Shown here: one piece after another, positions 24,993 through 34,305 of the stretch
How the letters are laid out: every line of letters starts with the position of its first letter
How positions within the stretch are numbered: the stretch's first letter is position 1
Origin: Azospirillum brasilense
Lineage (GTDB): Bacteria > Pseudomonadota > Alphaproteobacteria > Azospirillales > Azospirillaceae
Length of the DNA: 64,000 bases
Assembly: GCF_022023855.1 (NCBI RefSeq)
Contig: NZ_CP059454.1
Span: 62,001-126,000, forward strand
Direction: 5' to 3'
Notes under the pieces: generated by a model
Database searches by the model: none
What the model was told of the DNA's origin: nothing
The model's input: only the letters and a program-made list of their open reading frames with translations
Made by a program: the position numbers and the translations under genes

Positions 24993-27842
24993 TCAGCGCC
25001 GCCAGTTCACGCCGAGTCGCACCAGGATGCCCAGCGTGACCGCGCGCAGGCGCCAGAAGGGGCTGTTCTGCATACTGCTCAGCTCGTTCCGGACCGTGTG
25101 CAGATGCTGTTCACTGCGCTGCAGGCGGCGGCGCAGGACCCAGGGTGACTCGTCGTCCTCGTCGCCGGTGCCGGCGGCCATGCCCGCGGCCTGCGTCGCC
25201 CGCAGTTCCTGCCACACCGGCGCCGGCGGGGCGAGGCGCCCGTCCTTCAGCTTCGCCGCGCTGTCCAGCAGATGGGCGGCCATCGCCTCGGCCATGGCGC
25301 CGAAGGTGAAGCGGGCGGCCTGCGCCAGACCGCGGCGGACCAGTTCGGCGCGGCGTTCCGGGTCGCGGGCGGCGGCAAGGGCCGCCACCATGCCGGCGGC
25401 GTCATCCTCGCCCACGAACAGCGCGGCGTCGCCGGCCACCTCGATCAGCGAGGAGTTGGCGCAGGTGACGACCGGGCAGCCGCAGGCCATCGCCTCGACC
25501 ACCGGCATGCCGAAGCCTTCGTAGCGCGAGGGGTAGGCGAGGGCCTCCGCTCCGGCGTAGGCCAGCCGCAGTTCCTCGTCGGTCAGCGACAGGCGCAGCG
25601 TCCGGGTGTCGGGGGCCAGGGCGCGGAACATCGGCTCCACCTCCTTGCCGCCGCCCACGCACACGACCGTCAGGTCGCGGGTCGCCGGATCGCCCAGCCC
25701 GAGCGCACGGAACAGCAGAAGGCCGTTCTTGTAGCCCTGGTAGCCGGATCGCTCGCCCACCATCAGCACATAGGGGCCGGTCAGCCCGTGCGCCTTGCGG
25801 AAGCCGTCCACCTCCGCCGCGTCCGCCGCGCGGAAAGCGTCTCCGACGCCGCAATAGGCCACCGCCGTGCTGCCAGCCGGGACCGAGGGAAACAGCCGTT
25901 CCAGGTCGCGGGCAGAGTTCCGCGAGATCATGATGTGGGCCGAGGCGTGCAGAATCGCCCGGTGCTTCTCCCGCCAGGTCTCGTCGGCGAGTGGGAAGCC
26001 CAGCGCCTCCGGGATCATGTCGTAGCCCATGAAGACCGAGGGCGTGGCGGTCGGCGCCGTGTAGTAGGTGGAGACGAAGAGATCCGCCCCCTCCTCCCGG
26101 CAGACCCTCTCCAGATGGAGGCTGTCGGCGCCCGGGGAAGCCTTGTTATGGGCACGGATAGTCCGGGTGTGCACGCCGGGAATCCGCGGCGCGGTGCCGG
26201 CGCGGTCGAGCAGGACGACATGTTCGGCGAAGCCGGATGCCGCCCAGGCCTGCAGCACCGCCGTCCAGACCCGCGCGATGCCGGAGCCGAGATGCTGGTA
26301 GAACACCCCATCCACCAGGATCTTCGGCCGCGTCGGCGCCAGGGCCTTGCGCCGTTCGGCGACCTCCGCGGGATCGAGGAAGCGCCAGGCCCCGCTCCCC
26401 GCCGCCTCATCCGGCACGGCGATGGGCACCACGCCACGGGCGGCGGCTGTGTCGGCCAGCGTCTCGTCGCTCACCCAGGGCAGATAGTCGCGCAGCAGCG
26501 CCGACCCCGTCACCTCCTTCTGAAGGCGGCGCCAGTGGGCACGGGCGTCCTTGTAGCCGTAATAGCTTTCCTTGAAGGCGGCCTGCGCCTCGGTCGCGTA
26601 GGCGAAATGCTGGAAGACGACGCCGGCCTCCTCCATCTCGTCCTGGGTGAAGGGGTCGATCTGGGCACCGTCCTTGCCGTCGGCGCCGACAAGGGTCGGC
26701 GGCTCGTGGGCCGCCCAGGTCATGCCGGGCTCGAAGCGCCAGGTGCGCAGCCATTCCTGTTGCGGGTTCTGGGCGTAGTTGTGGCGCGTGCTGACGATCC
26801 GCTCCGGCCCGACGAAATAGTCGCACCAATAGAAGGCGGCGGTGCGCTTCAGGTTGGCCTGGAACATGGCGTGGACGGTGCGGATCTGCTCCGCCGTCCA
26901 CAACTCGTCGGCGTCCACCTGCCAGAGCAGCCCGGCCTCGCGGATGTGGGGCAGGGGAGCGTTGACCATCTCGCGCTTGCCGTCCCAGAAGGAATCCAGG
27001 GGCTTGCGGTGGATGGTGATGCGGTCCGGGTGACGGGCCGCCAGATCGTCCAGATAGGCGGAGGTGCCGTCGTTGCTGCGGCCCCGGTCGTGCACGCTGT
27101 CCAGCACCCGTCCGCCGGACGCCAGACTCCAGCCGGTATCGTGGGACAGCGAGGCCACGCCCTCCACGATGTGCCAGTGCCACCGCAAGGGCAGCGAGGC
27201 GAAGACCGCCTCGTGGTAGCGGATGAAGGGCTCGCCGTTCAGGACGATGGTGAAGAAATGGATCGGCAGGTCGGACCCGGACTCCAGGGGGCGCCGCCGG
27301 AAGGCGACCCAGTCCTCGCCCTCCGCGATCGTCTCCCAGCCGGGCTCGTCGCGCAGGCGGCGGCGCATCAGCCAGCCGCTTCCGGTCTTGGAGGAAGCCC
27401 GGATCACGACGGTGGCGGTGTCGTCAGCCCGATCCAGCGCGCGCAGCCCGGTGAAGCCGGCGTCTTCGACCAGCACCAGGCCGAACCCGCCGCGTGCCCG
27501 CCGTGCGCCGGTCTCGGGAGGGGCGGCGGGGTGGCGCTTCAGGTCCTCTTCGAGTTCGGCGAGCAGGCCGGCAAGCGGCGGCAGGTCGGCGTCGTTGCGG
27601 AAGCGCAGCCACGTTTCGCCGATCTCGTGCGCGTTGGGAAGCGCAAGGGCGGGACCGTCCCCGATTCCGGCCTCCGTCAGGGACGGGCGCAGCGGGTTGC
27701 CTTCCAGCCCGCGCCGCAGGGAGTCCCGCCCCGGCCCCGAACCGACCGCCAGAATTCGGGCGACCGGCTCGGTGCTCGCAAGCCGTTCGACAAAATCGGC
27801 GAAGTCGGGCGCGGACTGGGACTGGGATAAGGACATGGACAA
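24993..27842 (-). CDS. Fused GT2-like / GT4 glycosyltransferase
   Basis: 949 residues. After a 190-residue N-terminal part with no clear family, PIHFFTIVLNGEPFIRYHEA begins a GT2-like domain with LLWQVDADELWT as the acidic site. From about residue 515 (KILVDGVFYQHLGSGIARVW) a complete GT4 domain follows, with VLMVGERSGYQGYKNG and the E-x7-E motif in SRYEGFGMPVVEAMACGCPV. The C-terminus reads NSPFWRLRAVTLGILVRLG, a short amphipathic tail often seen in membrane-associated GTs of such loci. Two sugars could be added by one chain. The first codons are a Ser/Gln-rich low-complexity run. Confidence 0.82.
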   Translation of the reverse strand: MSMSLSQSQSAPDFADFVERLASTEPVARILAVGSGPGRDSLRRGLEGNPLRPSLTEAGIGDGPALALPNAHEIGETWLRFRNDADLPPLAGLLAELEEDLKRHPAAPPETGARRARGGFGLVLVEDAGFTGLRALDRADDTATVVIRASSKTGSGWLMRRRLRDEPGWETIAEGEDWVAFRRRPLESGSDLPIHFFTIVLNGEPFIRYHEAVFASLPLRWHWHIVEGVASLSHDTGWSLASGGRVLDSVHDRGRSNDGTSAYLDDLAARHPDRITIHRKPLDSFWDGKREMVNAPLPHIREAGLLWQVDADELWTAEQIRTVHAMFQANLKRTAAFYWCDYFVGPERIVSTRHNYAQNPQQEWLRTWRFEPGMTWAAHEPPTLVGADGKDGAQIDPFTQDEMEEAGVVFQHFAYATEAQAAFKESYYGYKDARAHWRRLQKEVTGSALLRDYLPWVSDETLADTAAARGVVPIAVPDEAAGSGAWRFLDPAEVAERRKALAPTRPKILVDGVFYQHLGSGIARVWTAVLQAWAASGFAEHVVLLDRAGTAPRIPGVHTRTIRAHNKASPGADSLHLERVCREEGADLFVSTYYTAPTATPSVFMGYDMIPEALGFPLADETWREKHRAILHASAHIMISRNSARDLERLFPSVPAGSTAVAYCGVGDAFRAADAAEVDGFRKAHGLTGPYVLMVGERSGYQGYKNGLLLFRALGLGDPATRDLTVVCVGGGKEVEPMFRALAPDTRTLRLSLTDEELRLAYAGAEALAYPSRYEGFGMPVVEAMACGCPVVTCANSSLIEVAGDAALFVGEDDAAGMVAALAAARDPERRAELVRRGLAQAARFTFGAMAEAMAAHLLDSAAKLKDGRLAPPAPVWQELRATQAAGMAAGTGDEDDESPWVLRRRLQRSEQHLHTVRNELSSMQNSPFWRLRAVTLGILVRLGVNWRR

Positions 27843-27871
27843 GGAACTCGGCTGGAAAGACGCGAAGGGTG

Positions 27872-28918
27872 TCAGGGTGTACCGGGGCGTTCCTTTGCCC
27901 GTTCATGGCGACGAAGGCAATAGTGGCGAAGGCAATAGCCGCTCGCCTGAAGCGCGAAGCGGGCCGGCCAGACGGGGTCCGTGGCGATGCCGCCGACGGC
28001 CAGCCGGGTGGCCTGCCCAGCGCCGCCCGTGGCCAGGGCGCGGGTGGCGGCCCGGCCCAGTTCGAAGGCATGCCAGTCCCGTGCTTCGCGGCACAGCGCC
28101 GGTGAACTGGCCGGATCGTTCATCACCCGGCGGGCGAGCCGCAGGTGTTCGTCGAGCCATGGGACCATGTGCCGCATGCCGCCGACGATGGTCATCGAGC
28201 CGGCGTGCTGGCGGTAGAGATAGACCCGCTCCGCCACCGGAACGGTCTTCATGCCGGCGGTCCAGGCGCGGATCAGAAACTCCCGGTCCCCGGCGTAGCG
28301 ATAGGACGGATCGTAGACGCCGACCCGCTCGTACAGGCTGCGTCGGAAGAAGCGGGCGTTGATCATCGGCACGCCGCGGCACAGGTCGAAGGGGCGCAGC
28401 CCCTTCATCGCCGGATCGTCGTAGCCGCAGGTCTCCCGCGGCCCTCCGGCCCCATCGATGCCGGAGCCGCCTTCGACGACCGTGGCGCCGCCACAGGCTG
28501 CATCGGCGTCCGGCGCCATGGCCAGGGCGCGGGCAATGGCGGTCAGTGCCCCGGGAAGCAGGAGGTCGTCGCTGTTGAGATGCCCGATGACCGAGCCGCG
28601 GGCAACGGCCAGCCCGCGGTTGATGGCGTCATAGACGCCCCGGTCCGGTCCGGTCAGGACGCGCAGGTGCGGATAGCGCGCCAGCACATCCAGCGTCCCG
28701 TCGGTAGACCCGCCGTCCACCACGATGTGCTCGACCGCCATCCCGTCCTGGGCCAGAACGCTCTCCACCGCCTCCGCCACGAGACCGGCGCGGTTCAGGC
28801 AGGGCGTGATGATCGTGAAGGCGGGCGCCGCGGCATCCTCCCGCTCTGCCGCGGATGGCTTCAGAGCTGTCGCGCCTTGCTCGGAGGATCGGTGTTCAGG
28901 CATGCCTATGATCGTCAC
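27872..28918 (-). CDS. GT2 glycosyltransferase
   Basis: 348 residues. A 30-residue non-conserved start is followed by FTIITPCLNRAGLVAEAVES, VVDGGSTDGTLDVLARYP, GVYDAINRGLAVARG and HLNSDDLLLPGAL, the WcaA-like GT2 pattern. GDREFLIRAWTAGMK holds the catalytic acidic region. The C-terminal 60 residues are basic and may contact the membrane. First gene of a leftward group of three GTs (30 and 8 bases between them). A hairpin CGTAAG-9-CTTACG at 28924-28944 lies just upstream in the divergent gap to manC and could be an operator, though this is weak. Confidence 0.82.
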   Translation of the reverse strand: MTIIGMPEHRSSEQGATALKPSAAEREDAAAPAFTIITPCLNRAGLVAEAVESVLAQDGMAVEHIVVDGGSTDGTLDVLARYPHLRVLTGPDRGVYDAINRGLAVARGSVIGHLNSDDLLLPGALTAIARALAMAPDADAACGGATVVEGGSGIDGAGGPRETCGYDDPAMKGLRPFDLCRGVPMINARFFRRSLYERVGVYDPSYRYAGDREFLIRAWTAGMKTVPVAERVYLYRQHAGSMTIVGGMRHMVPWLDEHLRLARRVMNDPASSPALCREARDWHAFELGRAATRALATGGAGQATRLAVGGIATDPVWPARFALQASGYCLRHYCLRRHERAKERPGTP

Positions 28919-29146
28919 TTTCTCGTAAGAAGCTCTGGCTTACGGATGTTACAGTCTTGAAACCGCGGGCATAAGGAAACAGACCAGAAGGCTGCGGGCC
29001 ATCAATAGGCGATGGAGTGCATCAAGCCACTACGGGAATCGTGTGGCGGGAAGCTCCGAAGCATCGGATTTCGCTGTAGCATGTCTGTCCCAAAACCTCT
29101 ACACAGGGAACCGGTTTCCTTTCCGATAGTGCAAGTTCCGGCTGCC

Positions 29147-30589
29147 ATGACGATTTCCTTGCAGAACACGCGCATTCATCCCGTCATCCTTTCCGGCGGC
29201 GCCGGGGTCCGGCTTTGGCCGATGTCTCGGGAACAGTATCCCAAGCAGTTCCTGCCGCTCTGCTCGGAACGCTCGATGCTCCAGGATACCGCGCAGCGGG
29301 TGTCCGATGCAGCGCTGTTCGCCGCTCCCCTGATCGTCTGCAACCAGGAACACCGCTTCGTCATCGCCGAACAGATGCGGCATGCCGGATGCGGCAAAGC
29401 GCGGATCGTTCTGGAGCCGGTGGGGCGCAACACCGCCGCCGCCGCCGCCGTGGCGGCGCTGCTCATCGCGGAGGATGACCCCGACGGACAGCTCCTGCTG
29501 CTGCCGGCCGACCACGCGATCAAGGACGAGGGCGCGTTCCTCCAGGCCGTGGCCACGGCGTCCGCCGCCGCCGCCGCCGGCCATCTGACCACCTTCGGTA
29601 TCGTGCCGACCGCTCCGGAAACCGGCTATGGCTACATCCGCCGCGGCGATGCGGTGGGTGGCCATGACGGCGCCTTCCGGGTCGCCGCCTTTGTCGAGAA
29701 GCCTCCACGCGAGCAGGCTGAGCGCTATCTGGCGGAAAAGAGCTTCTTCTGGAACAGCGGCATGTTCCTGCTGCCCGTGCGCCAATATCTGGCCGAGCTG
29801 GAGCGCTGGGAACCCGCGGTCCTGGACGCCTGCCGGAAGGCGCTCGCCCAGGGCCGGTCCGACCTTGATTTCTTCCGCCTCGACGAGGAGGCTTTCGCCG
29901 CTTCTCCCAACATCTCCATCGACTACGCAGTGATGGAGCGCACGGAGGCCGCCGCCGTGGTGCCGTGCAGCATCGGCTGGACCGACGTCGGCGCCTGGTC
30001 GGCGCTGTGGGACATCGGTGAGAAGGACCAGGGCGGCAACGTCTGCCACGGCGACGCCATCGCCTGGGACAGCCTCAACTGCTACGCCCGCAGTGAGGAC
30101 GGCGCCCTCATCGCCTTGCTCGGCATGGAGGACACGGTGGTGGTCGCCACCGAGGACGCCATCCTGGTCGCCGCGAAAGACCGGGCGCAGGACATCAAGC
30201 CGCTGGTGGAGCATCTGAAGAAGCAGGGCCGCAGCGAGCCGCTCCTGCATCGCCGGGTGCACCGCCCCTGGGGCTTCTACCAGTCGCTGCACGCCGGCGA
30301 CCGCTTCCAGGTGAAGCGGCTGACGGTGGCGCCCGGCGCCCGCCTGTCGCTCCAGAAGCACTATCATCGCGCCGAGCATTGGGTCGTGGTCAATGGGACC
30401 GCGCTCGTGACCCGCGGGGACGAGCAGATCCTGCTGCGCGAGAACGAGTCCGTCTACATTCCGCTGGGCACCCCGCATCGGCTGGAAAACCCGGGCAAGG
30501 TGCCGCTCAACCTGATCGAGGTGCAGTCCGGCTCCTATCTGGGCGAGGACGACATCGTCCGCTTCGACGACCATTACGGCCGCTCGTAA
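29147..30589 (+). CDS. manC: Mannose-1-phosphate guanylyltransferase / mannose-6-phosphate isomerase
   Basis: 480 residues from the ATG at 29147, which gives the family length; upstream starts add up to 45 non-conserved residues. The N-terminal guanylyltransferase has ILSGGAGVRLWPMSREQYPK, LEPVGRNTAAAAAVAAL, ADHAIKDEGAF and FVEKPPREQAERYL. The C-terminal cupin has RPWGFYQSLHAGDRFQVKRL, QKHYHRAEHWVVVNG with metal-binding His/Glu, and PLGTPHRLENPG. It makes mannose-6-phosphate from fructose-6-phosphate and GDP-mannose from mannose-1-phosphate, which feeds Gmd and Fcl at 54718-59559. In Azospirillum the equivalent has been called noeJ. Phosphomannomutase is not in this window. Confidence 0.95.
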   Translation: MTISLQNTRIHPVILSGGAGVRLWPMSREQYPKQFLPLCSERSMLQDTAQRVSDAALFAAPLIVCNQEHRFVIAEQMRHAGCGKARIVLEPVGRNTAAAAAVAALLIAEDDPDGQLLLLPADHAIKDEGAFLQAVATASAAAAAGHLTTFGIVPTAPETGYGYIRRGDAVGGHDGAFRVAAFVEKPPREQAERYLAEKSFFWNSGMFLLPVRQYLAELERWEPAVLDACRKALAQGRSDLDFFRLDEEAFAASPNISIDYAVMERTEAAAVVPCSIGWTDVGAWSALWDIGEKDQGGNVCHGDAIAWDSLNCYARSEDGALIALLGMEDTVVVATEDAILVAAKDRAQDIKPLVEHLKKQGRSEPLLHRRVHRPWGFYQSLHAGDRFQVKRLTVAPGARLSLQKHYHRAEHWVVVNGTALVTRGDEQILLRENESVYIPLGTPHRLENPGKVPLNLIEVQSGSYLGEDDIVRFDDHYGRS

Positions 30590-30675
30590 CCGCACCGTTC
30601 GGCTGGGGTGCTCCGCCCACGGTGGCGGGCACCCCGGGACGGGAGCGGCCAGACTCCCGATGGAATTCTGCCCGG

Positions 30676-31755
30676 ATGCGACCGACACCGATCAGCCTGC
30701 CCGATGACTCGGTCATTCTCACGCTCGCGTCGCCCGGTTTCGATGCCGGTTACCCCCGTGTCGTCAACAGCGAGCTGATTCCCCAATCCATCCTGCAAGC
30801 CATGGAATGGGCATGGAACACCCCGCGCTTCCCGGAGCGCGCAGTGCGTGTCGCGCGCCTCAAGGACGTGTGGGTTGCCAGGGAGGGGCTGGTCTTCGAC
30901 CAGAAGGGCGATCTCTACCGCGAAACCATCACCCAGCATTCCGAGGCGGAGATCGACCAGGCCCACGCGGCCGTTCTGGCGGCGATCGGGCAGGGCGGAC
31001 GGGCTGCCGAACCGGACACGGCTGGCCCCATCCTTCTGTGCAAGAAGCGTGGAATCGGCAATTACGGCCATTGGATGATGGAGATGCTGCCCAAGGCTCA
31101 TCTCGTCCACACCCATCTGCCGGATCTCGGTGTCCGCTTCCTCGTTGGGCTTGCGCCGGGCCACCTCAACGACAGCATGGCCTTTTCGCTGTCCATGCTG
31201 GGCATCGACCTTGCCCGGACCCTGGTCGCCGACGACACGCCCCTGCGCTTCGCCGATCTTCTGCTGGTGGACGGGCTGAGCGAGCACGGCGGCTTCATGT
31301 CGCCGTTGGTCCTCGACGCCGCGGAAGCCGTGGCCCGAAGCGTGACTCCGGGCGGTGCAGACCGGCTGTTCGTCTCCCGCCGGACGACGGGGATCCGCCG
31401 GATCGTCGATGAGGATGACCTGATCGGCCTCGCCCTGTCGCATGGCTACCGTCTGGTTGAGCCGGATGCGCTTTCGCTGCCGGAGCAGGTGGCTTTGTTC
31501 AAGGGAGCGTCGCGGATCGTCGGAGTGATGGGGGCGGCGATGACCAACATCGTCTTCGCACCGCCCGGCGCGCGCGTCGTCAATCTGACGCCGGCGGGTA
31601 TGCCTGACACATTCTTCTGGTTCATCGCGACCCTGCGCGGTCTCGACTACACCGAGATCCGCTGCGCGCAGAGCGGCCCGGTCCGGGGGGTCATGCCCTG
31701 GGACACCGACCTGATCCTGTCCCTGCAAGACCGGGAGCGTGCCTTCGCCGGCTGA
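30676..31755 (+). CDS. GT61-family glycosyltransferase (DUF563)
   Basis: 359 residues. Motifs of DUF563/GT61 proteins: GNYGHWMMEMLPKAHLVHTH, where HW is the conserved signature, DRLFVSRRTTGIRRIVDED, and LPEQVALFKGASRIVGVMGA followed by AMTNIVFAPPG. GT61 enzymes transfer xylose, GlcNAc or other sugars; with a UDP-xylose synthase at 12094 a xylosyl role is an attractive guess only. The gene lies 86 bases after manC and 36 bases before the next GT in one rightward operon. Confidence 0.85.
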   Translation: MRPTPISLPDDSVILTLASPGFDAGYPRVVNSELIPQSILQAMEWAWNTPRFPERAVRVARLKDVWVAREGLVFDQKGDLYRETITQHSEAEIDQAHAAVLAAIGQGGRAAEPDTAGPILLCKKRGIGNYGHWMMEMLPKAHLVHTHLPDLGVRFLVGLAPGHLNDSMAFSLSMLGIDLARTLVADDTPLRFADLLLVDGLSEHGGFMSPLVLDAAEAVARSVTPGGADRLFVSRRTTGIRRIVDEDDLIGLALSHGYRLVEPDALSLPEQVALFKGASRIVGVMGAAMTNIVFAPPGARVVNLTPAGMPDTFFWFIATLRGLDYTEIRCAQSGPVRGVMPWDTDLILSLQDRERAFAG

Positions 31756-31791
31756 CCGCCTGGCCGGGTGCGGCAAGAGAGGCATGAGACA

Positions 31792-34305
31792 ATGACCACG
31801 GGTGGAGCGTTCGGCTACTTCATCGAGCGGATCGAGGTCGGGACCGAGTTGCGGATCGAAGGCTGGGCCTTTCACAGCCGGCATGGCGCCTGCGGTTTCG
31901 ACGTGGTGATCGACCGTGGGAAACGGCCTCCCGCCGTCCACGTCCAGGCGGGGATCGACCGCCACGACGTCGGCCTTGCCCTCAGCGATCCCCTGGCGGA
32001 CCATTCCGGATTCGTGGTGATCGCGGCTTTGCCGCTCGACACGTCCGCCGTCGTTTTGCGACTGACCGCCGGGGACGAGGAGTGCCTCGTCCCGCTGATG
32101 CTGCGCGAAGGACTGTCGTTGCGCAGTTGGCAGGTCGCCTGCGAGCGCGGTCCGGCGGCGGTGGACTACCGTTTCCTGACCGAGCGGGGGTTGCGCTACG
32201 CCACAGCCATGCCGTCGTCCCTGAGAGGGGCGCGCGAGGCGCTCGGCCTGCTCGGTCCGGCTTCGGGGGAAAAGGCCCCGCCCGTTCCTCCGCTCGCCGC
32301 ACCCGTGTCCATCATCGTGCCGGTTTATGGCGGCAAGCGGTTCCTGACCCCGCTGGTGCATGCGCTGATCGAGACGGTGGAGCTCAGGCACAGGATCGTC
32401 TTCATCGACGACGGCAATCCCGACCGCAGCATAACCGCCTTCCTGATTGCTCTCGCCACGTCGCTGGACAACGTGACGGTCGTGTCCAAGCCGTCAAACG
32501 AGGGGTATCTGAAGGCCGTCATCACCGGATTGGAGGTTGCGACGCGCTTGAATCCCGATGGCCATGTCGTTCTTCTCAACACCGACGTGGAGGTGCCGCC
32601 CGGCTGGCTGGAGCGGTTGGTCGGGCCGGTCGAGAGGATACCGTCCATTGCCAGCACCACCCCCTTCACCAACGCCGGGACCATCTGCGGCTTCCCCGCG
32701 ATGCCCGAGGACAACGAGCCTTTTCTCGGCGCCACGGTGGAGCGCATCGACGCGGCGTTCGCAGCCTTGTCGGACCTGCCTCCGGTGGAGGTGCCGACCG
32801 GTGTCGGCTTCTGCATGGCGCTGAACCGGCGGGCGCTGCGGGAGATCGGCTTCTTCGATCTGGACGCCTTCGGACGCGGCTATGGCGAGGAGGTGGACTG
32901 GTGCCGGCGGGCCTTGCGGCGCGGTTTCGTCAACGTCGCGGTGCCCAATCTCTATGTCCACCACCGGCACGGCGGCAGCTTTTCCAGCGACGAGAAGAAG
33001 GCCCAGATTCAGGCGTCCGGCGACATCATCCGGCAGCGGTATCCCGAATTCGACGCGGAGGTCCAGGACTTCATCCGCGCCGACCCGCTGCGCCCCGTAC
33101 GCGCGGCGGCGGCCGTCCGGATTTTGCAGGAAGACGCCCGGCCGCGGACGGTGCTGCTGTTCGACCACGCCGGGCACGGCGGGGCCGCCACCTTCCGGGC
33201 TAAGGAGATCGCGCGACTTCATGCGCAGGGGCAGGCGGTTCTGCTCGTCCGCCCCACCCGGCAGCCGGTGCTGGGGATGCCGGACGAAGCGGTGGACATC
33301 GAGTTGCTGCACAAGGAAGCCACCTTCCGTTTTCCGGCGAACGGCCTCGCCGATCTCGGCACTCTGGTCTCCGCCCTGCCGCTGTCCGAGATTGTGGTCA
33401 GTTCACTGGTCGATCATCCGAATGCCGTTGCGTTGATGGGGTTCATCCGGACGCTTCGGAGCGGGCAGCGGGTGCCGTTGCGCGTTTTGCATCATGATTA
33501 CTTGCCGGTCTGCCCATCCCTGAACCTGATCGACGCCGAAGACCGCTTCTGCGGGGTGCCGTCGCCGGAACGCTGCCGGGAATGCGCCCCGGCCAACCGG
33601 CATTTCCGCCGGCGGGAGGGGGACAACGGCCCGGCCGCTGGGAGCTTCGACATCAAGGCGTACCGCCGGACCTGGCAGGATTTCTTCGACCTTGCCGACC
33701 GCCACGTTTTCTTTTCCAGAAGCGCGCTCGCCGTGGTGCGGCGGGCCTTCACACTGCGCGACGAGCGTGTCCGGATCATCCCGCATCTGGCCGATCATGT
33801 CATCGTCTCGCCGCTGCCGACACCGGCGGCGACACCGCTGGCCCGCGTGGCGGTCATCGGGGGGATCAACGTGGCCAAGGGCTCCAAGATCCTGGACGCG
33901 ATGGTGCGGCTGGCGGACACCCACCAACTCCCCTTGCGGTTCGAGCTGTTCGGGAACATCGACCGGCCCATCGACTCCCCGCGCTTCCACGACAACGGCT
34001 GTTACGAGCCGGACGATCTGGCGCGGCGTCTCGCCATGCGTGGCTGCCACGCAGTCTTCCTGCCGTCGGTCTGGCCGGAAACCTACTGCTATGTCCTGGA
34101 CGAGGTGGCCGGGCTGGGCCTGCCGGTCGGCGTCTTCGACATCGGTGCCCCGGCGGAGCGGCTGCGCCACTGGTCCAACGGCTTCATCGTCTCGTCGCCG
34201 ACGCCGGAGGCGGCGCTGTCGGCCCTGCTGACGGTAACCGCTGGCGTGGTGAGGGCGTCTGTGGATCAGCCTCCCTCATCGTCGCCGTCATACCCACGGG
34301 GCTGA
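31792..34305 (+). CDS. GW module - GT2 - GT4 fusion glycosyltransferase
   Basis: 837 residues from the ATG at 31792. Residues 8-95 are one copy of the GW-core module (GYFIERIEVG, RIEGWAF, DRHDV, HSGFVV). GT2 begins near 171 (VSIIVPVYGGKRFLTPLVHA) with FIDDGNPD, VVLLNTDVEVPPGWLERLVG and YGEEVDWCRRALRRG. The C-terminal half from about 452 (VLLFDHAGHGGAATFRAKEI) is a GT4-like domain with a CPSLNLIDAE/CRECAP cysteine-containing insert and the conserved C-terminal VWPETYCYVLDEVAGLGLPV. The last 40 bases overlap the end of the convergent gene on the other strand. Confidence 0.82.
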   Translation: MTTGGAFGYFIERIEVGTELRIEGWAFHSRHGACGFDVVIDRGKRPPAVHVQAGIDRHDVGLALSDPLADHSGFVVIAALPLDTSAVVLRLTAGDEECLVPLMLREGLSLRSWQVACERGPAAVDYRFLTERGLRYATAMPSSLRGAREALGLLGPASGEKAPPVPPLAAPVSIIVPVYGGKRFLTPLVHALIETVELRHRIVFIDDGNPDRSITAFLIALATSLDNVTVVSKPSNEGYLKAVITGLEVATRLNPDGHVVLLNTDVEVPPGWLERLVGPVERIPSIASTTPFTNAGTICGFPAMPEDNEPFLGATVERIDAAFAALSDLPPVEVPTGVGFCMALNRRALREIGFFDLDAFGRGYGEEVDWCRRALRRGFVNVAVPNLYVHHRHGGSFSSDEKKAQIQASGDIIRQRYPEFDAEVQDFIRADPLRPVRAAAAVRILQEDARPRTVLLFDHAGHGGAATFRAKEIARLHAQGQAVLLVRPTRQPVLGMPDEAVDIELLHKEATFRFPANGLADLGTLVSALPLSEIVVSSLVDHPNAVALMGFIRTLRSGQRVPLRVLHHDYLPVCPSLNLIDAEDRFCGVPSPERCRECAPANRHFRRREGDNGPAAGSFDIKAYRRTWQDFFDLADRHVFFSRSALAVVRRAFTLRDERVRIIPHLADHVIVSPLPTPAATPLARVAVIGGINVAKGSKILDAMVRLADTHQLPLRFELFGNIDRPIDSPRFHDNGCYEPDDLARRLAMRGCHAVFLPSVWPETYCYVLDEVAGLGLPVGVFDIGAPAERLRHWSNGFIVSSPTPEAALSALLTVTAGVVRASVDQPPSSSPSYPRG

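Noticed and set aside
25272-27830. 852-codon frame on the plus strand
   Set aside because: It is the antisense shadow of the GT2/GT4 gene at 24993-27842, whose motifs are unambiguous. GC-rich third positions create such frames.
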